Assembly: GCF_036492425.1 (NCBI RefSeq)
Contig: NZ_AP025292.1
Location: 2,728,001 to 2,792,000 of the forward strand
Origin: Persicobacter psychrovividus
GTDB lineage: Bacteria; Bacteroidota; Bacteroidia; Cytophagales; Cyclobacteriaceae
Length of the DNA stretch: 64,000 bases
Direction of reading: 5' to 3'
Shown here: piece after piece, positions 56,201-64,000 of the stretch
Layout of the letters: each line of letters begins with the position of its first letter
Numbering within the stretch: position 1 is the first letter of the stretch
The notes under the pieces: generated by a model
Seen by the model: only the letters and a program-made list of their open reading frames with translations
Told to the model about the DNA's origin: nothing
Database searches by the model: none
Translations under genes and position numbers: made by a program

Positions 56201-56231
56201 CAAAGTTAATAATTAAATCTTACTTCTCAAA
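56201..56231 (-). promoter_or_regulatory. Internal promoter upstream of rpsH
   Basis: TTTG (56231-56228), 19-base spacer and TAACTTTG (56208-56201) on the minus strand fully match the Bacteroidota consensus. It would let rpsH and all following genes be transcribed independently of the S10 promoter. Confidence 0.7.
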
Positions 56232-56237
56232 GGTAAC

Positions 56238-56507
56238 TTACCATGAAGCTTTTGTAACACCAGGAATCAAACCTGCTGAAGCCATCTCACGGAAAGTAAC
56301 ACGGTTGATACCGAACTTACGCATATAACCTTTTGGACGACCAGTCAATTTACAACGGTTGTGCAAACGAACTGGAGATGCGTTGCGAGGCAACTTATCC
56401 AAACCGATATAATCGCCAGCTTCTTTCAAAGCTTTGCGTTTCTCAGCGTATTTCGCGACCATTTTCTCGCGCTTGCGACCACGCGCTTTTACTGCTTCTC
56501 TAGCCAT
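56238..56507 (-). CDS. rpsN: 30S ribosomal protein S14
   Basis: 89 residues, 30S head. [35 protein letters not shown] is typical. It is the longer form without the CXXC zinc ribbon. Nine bases after rplE. Confidence 0.98.
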   Translation of the reverse strand: MAREAVKARGRKREKMVAKYAEKRKALKEAGDYIGLDKLPRNASPVRLHNRCKLTGRPKGYMRKFGINRVTFREMASAGLIPGVTKASW

Positions 56508-56516
56508 TGTATCTTA

Positions 56517-57068
56517 TTATTTTTTGTTAGCAAAAGGCATACCGAAAGCTTTCAATAATTCTAAGCTTTCTTCGTCAGTCTCAGCAGAAGTAACAAAAGT
56601 GATATCCATACCAGAGATTTTATTTACCTTTTCGATAGAAATCTCAGGAAAGATGATCTGCTCTTTTACACCCAAAGTGTAGTTACCACGGCCATCAAAA
56701 CCTTTAGCAGAAACTCCACGGAAATCACGAACTGCAGGCAATGCGATCGTCAAAAGACGGTCCATGAATTCATACATTTTGTCTCCACGCAAGGTAACGC
56801 GCGCACCGATCGGCATTTCTTCTCTCAACTTAAAGTTGGAGATAGAATTTTTAGCCTTGGTAGGAACAGCTTTCTGACCAGCAATAGTAGTCATCTCTTC
56901 CACACCTTGATCGATCAATTTTTTATCGGAAACTGCTTCCCCGATACCTTTATTGATACAGATTTTTGTCACTGCTGGAATTTGCATTACAGATTTGTAA
57001 CCAAATTTTTCTTTTAAAGCACCAGCAATTTCGTTCTGATATTTTTCTTTAAGTCTTGGAGCTGCCAT
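56517..57068 (-). CDS. rplE: 50S ribosomal protein L5
   Basis: 183 residues, 5S rRNA-binding, central protuberance. Seen: [35 protein letters not shown] and [28 protein letters not shown]. Shares one base with the rplX stop. Confidence 0.98.
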   Translation of the reverse strand: MAAPRLKEKYQNEIAGALKEKFGYKSVMQIPAVTKICINKGIGEAVSDKKLIDQGVEEMTTIAGQKAVPTKAKNSISNFKLREEMPIGARVTLRGDKMYEFMDRLLTIALPAVRDFRGVSAKGFDGRGNYTLGVKEQIIFPEISIEKVNKISGMDITFVTSAETDEESLELLKAFGMPFANKK

Positions 57069-57391
57069 TACTTAATTTCCTCCCCTGATTTTTTGGCGTA
57101 ACGCACGATTTTACCATCAACTACTTTACGTCCAACGCGACTTGTTTCGCCTTTAGCAGGATCAACAAATGCTACGTTAGAAATATGAATAGGAGCCTCG
57201 ACTTTCTCGATACCGCCATTAGGGTTAGCTGCAGAAGGTTTAACATGCTTAGTTACAATATTAACCCCCTCTACTAACACGCGGTTAGTTGCTGTGATCA
57301 CCTCTTGTACGAGTCCAGTTTTACCTTTATCGTTACCGGCGATCACCTTAACTGTATCTCCTTTACGGATTTTAATTTTTACTTTAGTCAT
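57068..57391 (-). CDS. rplX: 50S ribosomal protein L24
   Basis: 107 residues from [24 protein letters not shown] (KOW motif). An in-frame ATG 48 bases upstream lies inside rplN and is rejected. [20 protein letters not shown] is diagnostic. An assembly-initiator protein. Confidence 0.97.
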   Translation of the reverse strand: MTKVKIKIRKGDTVKVIAGNDKGKTGLVQEVITATNRVLVEGVNIVTKHVKPSAANPNGGIEKVEAPIHISNVAFVDPAKGETSRVGRKVVDGKIVRYAKKSGEEIK

Positions 57392-57410
57392 GATCTTTTC
57401 CTTTAAAATA

Positions 57411-57779
57411 TTAAAGTACTTCCGGTGCCAAGGAAACAATCTTCATGAATTGCTTCTCACGTAATTCACGGGCAACAGGGCCGAAGATACGTGTTCCTCT
57501 TGGTTCATCATTAGCACCTAACAATACAGCAGCATTGTCTTCGAAACGGATATAAGAACCATCTTTACGACGGATTTCTTTTTTCGTACGAACAACAACC
57601 GCCTTTGATACGGTACCTTTTTTCAAGTTGCTGGATGAAAGGGCTGACTTTACAGTGACAACGATTTTGTCACCGATAGAAGCGTAACGTTTCCCAGTTC
57701 CACCCAAAACACGGATACAAAGTACTTCTTTAGCACCTGAGTTATCCGCTACGTTTAGACGACTTTCTTGTTGGATCAT
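57411..57779 (-). CDS. rplN: 50S ribosomal protein L14
   Basis: 122 residues. [27 protein letters not shown] and [26 protein letters not shown] are near-universal. Two bases after rpsQ. Confidence 0.98.
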   Translation of the reverse strand: MIQQESRLNVADNSGAKEVLCIRVLGGTGKRYASIGDKIVVTVKSALSSSNLKKGTVSKAVVVRTKKEIRRKDGSYIRFEDNAAVLLGANDEPRGTRIFGPVARELREKQFMKIVSLAPEVL

Positions 57780-57781
57780 AA

Positions 57782-58036
57782 TTACTTCGCTCTTTCAATG
57801 ATTTCTACCAATCTCCAGCGCTTGTTGCGAGACAATGGACGTGTCTCAGCAATGCGTACAGTATCACCGATACCACCTTCATTATTCTCGTCGTGTGACA
57901 TGAATTTAGAAGTTTTAGTAACGAATTTACCGTAAATCGGGTGCTTTACTCGACGGGTTACCTCAACAGTGATGGACTTGTCCATTTTGTTGCTGGCGAT
58001 AACACCGATACGTTCTTTTCTTAAGTTTCTTTCCAT
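57782..58036 (-). CDS. rpsQ: 30S ribosomal protein S17
   Basis: 84 residues from [21 protein letters not shown]; a longer in-frame start overlaps rpmC and is rejected. OB fold with [24 protein letters not shown]. Primary 16S binder. Confidence 0.97.
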   Translation of the reverse strand: MERNLRKERIGVIASNKMDKSITVEVTRRVKHPIYGKFVTKTSKFMSHDENNEGGIGDTVRIAETRPLSRNKRWRLVEIIERAK

Positions 58037-58040
58037 GATC

Positions 58041-58232
58041 TTACTTAGCTTCAAGTTGACGTAATGCGGTTTCAAACCTAGCGATCATTCGACGACTAAC
58101 ACGAATTTTCATCGGATTCTCAATCGGCGAAATTGCGTGCGCAAACTGCATTTTTTGCAAGTTTTCCTTTTCAGCAGTGATCTTTTGGATCAACTCTTCC
58201 TTGCTTAGTTGTGCGATTTCAGAATTTTTCAT
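58041..58232 (-). CDS. rpmC: 50S ribosomal protein L29
   Basis: 63 residues, two-helix protein at the tunnel exit. [30 protein letters not shown] and [14 protein letters not shown] fit the family. Between rplP and rpsQ. Confidence 0.97.
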   Translation of the reverse strand: MKNSEIAQLSKEELIQKITAEKENLQKMQFAHAISPIENPMKIRVSRRMIARFETALRQLEAK

Positions 58233-58237
58233 AACTC

Positions 58238-58660
58238 TTATGCTTCAACGTAATCTCTACGTACAACAAATTTAGTTTTAACAGGCAATTTCTGTGCCGC
58301 TAGACGCATTGACTCTTGAGCCAAGGCTAAAGGTACACCTGTTGATTCAAATAAGATGGTTCCTGGCTTGATACAAGCTACCCAGTATTCTGGGGCACCC
58401 TTACCCTTACCCATACGAACCTCTGCAGGTTTCTTAGTGATAGGTTTGTCAGGGAAGATACGGATCCATACTTTACCTTCACGTTTCATTGCACGTGTAA
58501 CCGCAATACGAGCTGCCTCAATCTGACGGCTGGTGATCCAACCTGCCTCAAGAGACTTGATACCGAAGCTACCAAAGGCAATCTCATGGCCTCTTCCAGC
58601 AAGACCTTTAACTCGGCCTTTCTGAACTTTTCTATGTTTTACTCTTCTCGGTTGTAACAT
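58238..58660 (-). CDS. rplP: 50S ribosomal protein L16
   Basis: 140 residues, near the peptidyl-transferase A site. [46 protein letters not shown] and [14 protein letters not shown] are diagnostic. Confidence 0.98.
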   Translation of the reverse strand: MLQPRRVKHRKVQKGRVKGLAGRGHEIAFGSFGIKSLEAGWITSRQIEAARIAVTRAMKREGKVWIRIFPDKPITKKPAEVRMGKGKGAPEYWVACIKPGTILFESTGVPLALAQESMRLAAQKLPVKTKFVVRRDYVEA

Positions 58661-58687
58661 TTTAAAGCTGTTTTACTTTCTTAGCGA

Positions 58688-59413
58688 TTACTTTCTTCTA
58701 CGACGACCGCCTTGTTGGTTGTTATTACCATCTTTACGACGACGACCACGACGATCATTATCAGTAGTTGGAGTCAAGTCACGCTTACCGTAAACTTCAC
58801 CTTTGAAGATCCAAACTTTGATACCGATTTTACCGTAGATTGTATCCGATTCGCAGATAGCGTAATCGATGTCTGCACGCAATGTATGCAATGGAATACG
58901 TCCTTCTTTGTACATTTCGGTACGTGCCATTTCAGCACCACCCAAACGACCAGACAATTTCACTTTAATACCTTGAGCACCTACACGCATTGCAGAAGCA
59001 ATTGCTTGCTTCATAGCACGACGATACGAGATACGCGCACGTAGTTGTTGAGCGATAGACTCCCCGATCAATTTAGCTTCCAATTCAGGACGCTTGATCT
59101 CGAAGATGTTGATTTGCACATCCTTAGATGTCAATTTTTTCAACTCTTCTTTAATTCTATCAACTTCCGCGCCACCTTTACCAATTACTACACCTGGACG
59201 GGCAGTATGGATAGTTAAAGTGATGCGCTTTAATGTACGCTCAATCACGATACGGCTGATTCCACCTTTAGGAATACGAGCCAATACATATTTTCTGATT
59301 TTTTGATCTTCGATCAATTTGTCAGAAAAATCACGAGAGTTAGCATACCAGTTTGATTCCCAGCCTCGAACGATACCTAAACGCAGGCCTATTGGATTAA
59401 CTTTCTGTCCCAT
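58688..59413 (-). CDS. rpsC: 30S ribosomal protein S3
   Basis: 241 residues, mRNA entry site. [20 protein letters not shown] domain ([21 protein letters not shown]) and C-domain ([16 protein letters not shown]). The C-terminus ends in an Asn/Gln/Gly/Arg-rich tail of about 25 residues ([19 protein letters not shown]...), a lineage-type extension. Confidence 0.98.
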   Translation of the reverse strand: MGQKVNPIGLRLGIVRGWESNWYANSRDFSDKLIEDQKIRKYVLARIPKGGISRIVIERTLKRITLTIHTARPGVVIGKGGAEVDRIKEELKKLTSKDVQINIFEIKRPELEAKLIGESIAQQLRARISYRRAMKQAIASAMRVGAQGIKVKLSGRLGGAEMARTEMYKEGRIPLHTLRADIDYAICESDTIYGKIGIKVWIFKGEVYGKRDLTPTTDNDRRGRRRKDGNNNQQGGRRRRK

Positions 59414-59419
59414 AATTGA

Positions 59420-59782
59420 TTAATTCTTTTCAGTTTTGGTTGACAATGAATCCACAACAAGCGTAACGTGATTCGAACGCTTACGAATACGGTGAGCTCG
59501 TCCTTGAGGTGCTGGACGCAAACGCTTCAACATACGTGCACTATCAACGAAAATTTCGCTAACTACCAGGTTTGCAGTTTCAAGGCTTTCACCTTCATTT
59601 GCATTCTCCCAGTTAGCAATCGCTGAAAGCAACAACTTCTCTAGACGATTCGAAGAATGTCTAGGGTCGAATTTCAAAATATTTAATGCTGTGTCCACGC
59701 GCTGACCGCGGATCATATCTGCTACCAAACGCATTTTGCGCGGCGAGGTCGGACAGTTTCTTAGTCTTGCAACAGCTTTCAT
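59420..59782 (-). CDS. rplV: 50S ribosomal protein L22
   Basis: 120 residues, with a hairpin lining the exit tunnel. [25 protein letters not shown] and [26 protein letters not shown] are typical; macrolide resistance can arise in this loop. Confidence 0.98.
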   Translation of the reverse strand: MKAVARLRNCPTSPRKMRLVADMIRGQRVDTALNILKFDPRHSSNRLEKLLLSAIANWENANEGESLETANLVVSEIFVDSARMLKRLRPAPQGRAHRIRKRSNHVTLVVDSLSTKTEKN

Positions 59783-59784
59783 AA

Positions 59785-60062
59785 TTATCTCTTGCCCTTG
59801 TCTTTTTTATTAATATGACCCTTATAAGTACGAGTTGGTGCGAATTCGCCCATCTTGTGACCTACCATGTTTTCTGTAACATAAACTGGAATAAATTTAT
59901 TTCCATTATGTACAGCGAATGTGTGTCCTACGAATTCTGGAGAAATCATAGAACGACGAGACCATGTTTTGATCACAGTCTTTTTACCACCTTCGTTCAT
60001 GGCGTCCACTTTCTTTGTTAAGCGGAAGTCAATATAAGGTCCTTTTTTAAGTGATCTTGCCA

Positions 60063-60063
<1 letters not shown>
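59785..60063 (-). CDS. rpsS: 30S ribosomal protein S19
   Basis: 92 residues, 30S head. [36 protein letters not shown] and [15 protein letters not shown] are diagnostic. Shares one base with the rplB stop. Confidence 0.98.
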
Positions 60064-60887
<824 letters not shown>

Positions 60888-60898
60888 TGTCTAATTCT

Positions 60899-61186
60899 TT
60901 AGATTCCGCTGTAAAAATCAATAACTTCACCTTCTGCAACTTGGACAAAAGCTTTCTTATAGCTGTTGCTACGACCAGAAATGATCGAAGACTTAGCATA
61001 ACGTGTGCGTTTTTTTCCCAAGTAGCGCGCTGTACGTACAGCTACAACGTTAACGCCGTACATACGCTCAACCTCTTTCTTTACTTCCAACTTGTTAGCG
61101 TTAAGGTCTACAATGAAACCATATACACCACTTTCGTTTTGAAGTGAGGCTTTTTCGGTAACCAAAGGTTTTTTAAGTACACTCAT
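60899..61186 (-). CDS. rplW: 50S ribosomal protein L23
   Basis: 95 residues, tunnel exit, docking site for trigger factor and SRP. SVLKKPLVTEKASLQNESGVYGFIVDLNANK and VERMYGVNVVAVRTARYLGKKRTRY are typical. Confidence 0.97.
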   Translation of the reverse strand: MSVLKKPLVTEKASLQNESGVYGFIVDLNANKLEVKKEVERMYGVNVVAVRTARYLGKKRTRYAKSSIISGRSNSYKKAFVQVAEGEVIDFYSGI

Positions 61187-61188
61187 GA

Positions 61189-61815
61189 TTAAGCGAATAA
61201 TTTTTCAATTTTCTCAATAGAACTCTCAAAAAGCACTAGGCTATCTGCGTTCAACACATCATAAGTGTTAATTGAATCAACATCAGCAACTTTTGCTTTG
61301 CGAATATTACGCGCAGCCATGTTTACATTGTCATTCAAATCACCAGTGACAGCCAAAATTTTCTTTCCATCCAAAGAAAGACCTTTAAGGATGCTCACGA
61401 ATTCCTTCGTTTTAGGAGCGTCCAAATTCACATCTTCGATAACGATGATGTTTTGATCTTTAGCTTTGTAAGAAAGAGCAGACATACGTGCCAAAGCTTT
61501 AACTTTCTTGTTCAATTTAAAGCCATAATTACGTGGGCGAGGACCGAAAGCTCTACCACCACCAACGAAAACAGGAGACTTCAAAGATCCTGCACGTGCA
61601 GTACCTGTACCCTTCTGTTTCTTGATTTTTTTAGTAGATCCTGCGATCTCACTACGTTCTTTAGACTTGTGAGTACCTTGTCTCTGATTAGCCAAGTACT
61701 GTTTCACGTCTAAGTAGATTGCGTGATCGTTGGGCTCAACAGCGAAGATTGAGTCTTGCAACTCAACTTTTTTGCCGCTTTCGCTACCGTCAACTTTTAA
61801 TACCGAAATCTCCAT
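61189..61815 (-). CDS. rplD: 50S ribosomal protein L4
   Basis: 208 residues. The exit-tunnel loop [33 protein letters not shown] is intact. In E. coli L4 represses its own operon through the leader; here the leader before rplC has a small hairpin that could play such a part (inference). Confidence 0.98.
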   Translation of the reverse strand: MEISVLKVDGSESGKKVELQDSIFAVEPNDHAIYLDVKQYLANQRQGTHKSKERSEIAGSTKKIKKQKGTGTARAGSLKSPVFVGGGRAFGPRPRNYGFKLNKKVKALARMSALSYKAKDQNIIVIEDVNLDAPKTKEFVSILKGLSLDGKKILAVTGDLNDNVNMAARNIRKAKVADVDSINTYDVLNADSLVLFESSIEKIEKLFA

Positions 61816-61819
61816 TGAA

Positions 61820-62443
61820 TTACTTTTCTAGAATTACAAATGAATTTTTAGCGCCTGGGATAGAACCGCTCACTACAAGCAAATTCTTCTCAGAGTACAC
61901 TTTCATAACACGCAAGTTCTGAATCTTAACGCGATCACCACCCATACGTCCAGCCATACGAAGACCTTTAAATACGCGTGATGGGAACGAAGCCGCTCCA
62001 ATAGAACCTGGTGCGCGAAGACGGTTATGTTGACCGTGCGTAGCTTGTCCAACACCACCAAAACCGTGACGTTTAACAACACCTTGGAAACCTTTACCTT
62101 TGGAAGTTCCAATAGCGTCTACGAAATCACCCTCTTCAAACACATTCTCTACTCGAATCTCGTTACCCAAAGCAACTTCACCTTCGAAGTCACGGAACTC
62201 AACGAGCTTTCTCTTTGGAGTAGTGTTTGCTTTAGCGAAATGCCCTTGCATCGCTTTCGAAGTGTTCTTAGCTTTCTTATCGCCGAAGCCAAGCTGAACA
62301 GCATCATAGCCGTCTGATTCGACGGTCTTTACTTGTGTGATAACACAAGGACCAACCTCTACAAGTGTGCATGCGACATTTTTTTGTCCATCGGCACTGT
62401 AGATGCTAGTCATTCCGATTTTTTTACCGATAATACCAGACAT
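61820..62443 (-). CDS. rplC: 50S ribosomal protein L3
   Basis: 207 residues. [38 protein letters not shown] and [24 protein letters not shown] are diagnostic. It opens the S10-type operon here, 370 bases after rpsJ, behind its own promoter. Confidence 0.98.
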   Translation of the reverse strand: MSGIIGKKIGMTSIYSADGQKNVACTLVEVGPCVITQVKTVESDGYDAVQLGFGDKKAKNTSKAMQGHFAKANTTPKRKLVEFRDFEGEVALGNEIRVENVFEEGDFVDAIGTSKGKGFQGVVKRHGFGGVGQATHGQHNRLRAPGSIGAASFPSRVFKGLRMAGRMGGDRVKIQNLRVMKVYSEKNLLVVSGSIPGAKNSFVILEK

Positions 62444-62477
62444 ACTAACTTTTTAGTATAAAATAAATTAAAATATA

Positions 62478-62495
62478 CGAACGACCATTCGCTCG
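62478..62495 (-). other. Hairpin in the rplC leader
   Basis: CGAGCGA-ATGG-TCGTTCG on the minus strand forms a 7-base stem with one G-T pair, between the promoter and the rplC start. It may be a regulatory leader structure. Confidence 0.4.
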
Positions 62496-62511
62496 CCATT
62501 CTAAAGGACTG

Positions 62512-62541
62512 CAAAGTTAGGAATTATTCTCAAGAACCAAA
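62512..62541 (-). promoter_or_regulatory. Promoter of the rplC (S10) operon
   Basis: TTTG (62541-62538), an 18-base spacer and TAACTTTG (62519-62512) on the minus strand match the consensus. Transcription would start near 62505 and give a leader of about 60 bases. Upstream, 62542-62759 is AT-rich without a recognised gene. Confidence 0.72.
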
Positions 62542-62759
62542 ACAATTAGAGAAATATTAAGTCACATCTCACTAAAAAAAAGGGACTTACGAAATAGAAT
62601 AATTTCCCAACAACAATTAACCTCTTGAGGGATTTACAAAAAGCATGCAGAAAAGAGCAAAGCACCCCCAATTTACAGTATAAAAATGTGAATTTTCGAC
62701 ACCTCAAGCTTTCCTACCATTCGATCACCCTATAAAGCTATTCTGCAATTTTGCGCATA

Positions 62760-62791
62760 AAAAAAGGTCTGAAGCTAAAGCTCCAGACCCT
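62760..62791 (-). terminator. Terminator after rpsJ
   Basis: Stem GGTCTG(A)AGCT/AGCT(C)CAGACC with one mismatch, followed on the minus strand by a T7 run, 24 bases after the rpsJ stop. It separates the fusA-rpsJ transcript from the rplC operon. Confidence 0.82.
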
Positions 62792-62813
62792 TAATATCAA
62801 TTAAGACACAAGA

Positions 62814-63119
62814 TTAAACCTTGATCTCAACATCTACACCTGATGGCAATTCCAATTTCATCAATGCATCTACAGTTTTAGCTGAGTTTGAGTAGATATC
62901 TACCAAACGCTTGTAAGTACAAATTTGAAATTGCTCACGTGATTTTTTGTTAACGTGAGGTGAACGCAATACAGTGAAACGTTCTTTTTCAGTTGGCAAT
63001 GGAATTGGACCGCTTACTACAGCACCCGTTGCCTTAACTGCCTTTACGATTTTCTCAGAAGACTTGTCTACCAAGTTGTGATCGTAAGACTTTAGCTTTA
63101 TTCTAATTTTTTGATTCAT
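62814..63119 (-). CDS. rpsJ: 30S ribosomal protein S10
   Basis: 101 residues, 30S head, also the NusE transcription factor. [48 protein letters not shown] and [16 protein letters not shown] are diagnostic. It follows fusA by 15 bases and is transcribed with it, not with rplC. Confidence 0.98.
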   Translation of the reverse strand: MNQKIRIKLKSYDHNLVDKSSEKIVKAVKATGAVVSGPIPLPTEKERFTVLRSPHVNKKSREQFQICTYKRLVDIYSNSAKTVDALMKLELPSGVDVEIKV

Positions 63120-63134
63120 ATCTATCTAACGCTC

Positions 63135-64000
63135 TTATTCTCCTTTCGCTTCTGCGATAATATCTTTAGCCAAGTTGTTTGGAACTGGATCGTAGTGTGA
63201 GAACGTCAAAGACGCAGACCCACGACCAGAAGTGATCGTACGTAAATCTGTTACGTAACCGAACAACTCAGACAATGGCACATCAGCTTTGATTACTGAA
63301 GCAGTACCTTTAGAGTCCATACCTTTCATGATACCGCGACGACGGTTCAAGTCACCTGTTACAGGACCAGTATAATCCTCTGGAGTAACTACCTCAACTG
63401 CCATGATTGGCTCCAAGATTTGTGGTTTAGCTAATTTAGCCGCCTCACGGAATCCCATACGTGCTGCCAATTCAAAAGACAAAGAGTCAGAATCGACATC
63501 GTGGAATGAACCATGGAACAAACGAACAGTCATAGCCTCAACAGGGAAACCTGCCAATGGACCATTAACCATAGAAGATTCGAAACCTTTTTGTACCGCT
63601 GGGATGAATTCACGAGGAATAGCACCACCCACGATTTGGTTAACGAACTCAAGACCGTCTTTTCCATCTTCGCGTGGCTTCAATTCGAATACGATATCCG
63701 CAAATTTACCACGACCACCAGACTGCTTTTTGTAAACCTCACGGTGCTCAACACCTGTAGTGATATGCTCACGGTAAGCTACCTGAGGAGCACCTTCATT
63801 AACCTCTACTTTGAACTCGCGTTTCAAACGATCAAGGATAATTTCCAAGTGCAACTCACCCATACCACGCAATACAGTTTGACCAGTTTCCTCGTCAGTA
63901 TTTACACGCAATGTAGGATCTTCTTCAATCAATTTACCCAAAGCCATACCCAACTTATCAACGTCAGCTTTTGACTTAGGCTCAATAGCAATACCGATTA
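63135..64000 (-). CDS. fusA: Elongation factor G (5' part beyond window)
   Basis: The frame is open to the window edge, giving about 287 C-terminal residues. They cover the end of domain II (IGIAIEPKSKADVDKL), domain III (TGQTVLRGMGELHLEIILDRLKREF), domain IV (AYREHI...KYKQSGGRGKFAD-type loop) and domain V (EPIMAVEVVTPEDYTGPVTGDLNRRRG). EF-G drives ribosomal translocation. The GTPase domain lies outside. First visible gene of the str-type operon, followed by rpsJ. Confidence 0.97.
   Translation of the reverse strand, partial: IGIAIEPKSKADVDKLGMALGKLIEEDPTLRVNTDEETGQTVLRGMGELHLEIILDRLKREFKVEVNEGAPQVAYREHITTGVEHREVYKKQSGGRGKFADIVFELKPREDGKDGLEFVNQIVGGAIPREFIPAVQKGFESSMVNGPLAGFPVEAMTVRLFHGSFHDVDSDSLSFELAARMGFREAAKLAKPQILEPIMAVEVVTPEDYTGPVTGDLNRRRGIMKGMDSKGTASVIKADVPLSELFGYVTDLRTITSGRGSASLTFSHYDPVPNNLAKDIIAEAKGE

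Overview
The window looks like the chromosome of a free-living Bacteroidota, most likely a cytophagian (Flammeovirgaceae/Persicobacteraceae-like; genus not resolved). Evidence: several promoters fit the Bacteroidota consensus TTTG or TTG, 18-20 bases, TAnnTTTG (before the wza-like gene, the tRNA-Ser cluster, rplC, rpsH and a small gene at 39.6 kb). Start codons lack Shine-Dalgarno sequences. SecD and SecF are fused, the spc operon runs secY-map-infA-rpmJ without adk, and the parvulin cassette and Ccm set are of types I know from this group.

Region 1 (1-16.5 kb, minus strand) is a Wzx/Wzy-type capsule or exopolysaccharide operon read from a promoter near 16.45 kb: SLBB/Wza-like export protein, Wzz-like chain-length protein, four dTDP-L-rhamnose genes (rfbA, rfbC, rfbD, rfbB), Wzx flippase, a radical SAM/SPASM protein, a polysaccharide pyruvyl transferase, two GT2 glycosyltransferases, a Wzy-like polymerase, a GT4, another GT2 and a Wzi-like outer-membrane protein cut by the window edge. 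From the flippase on, the DNA is visibly more AT-rich and consecutive genes overlap or are separated by only a few bases, as expected for an exchangeable serotype cassette.

Region 2 (16.7-21.8 kb, plus strand) is a cytochrome c maturation cluster ccmB-ccmC-ccmD-like-ccmE-ccmF. CcmE carries a CXXXY haem-attachment motif instead of HXXXY, and neither ccmH nor ccmA is present, resembling the System I* variant. Structured RNA and a terminator follow.

Region 3 (22-36 kb) holds a MoxR ATPase, a three-gene periplasmic parvulin chaperone cassette, an RsbU/RsbW/STAS-type partner-switching module, guaB, a hotdog thioesterase, six tandem tRNA-Ser(UGA) genes, an HPt-like protein and PhoH.

Region 4 (36-48 kb) holds secDF, a small His-rich membrane protein whose promoter is embedded in its neighbour's terminator, trkA behind two tandem uridine kinases, rdgB, a short Ppx/GppA phosphatase, an Ldh2-family dehydrogenase, an outer-membrane protein, ftsB, eno and carA.

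Region 5 (48.2-64 kb, minus strand) is the str/S10/spc/alpha ribosomal block from partial fusA to rplQ. It is split by a terminator and new promoter between rpsJ and rplC, and has an internal promoter with a 5' hairpin before rpsH. No insertion sequence, prophage, CRISPR array or origin was seen.
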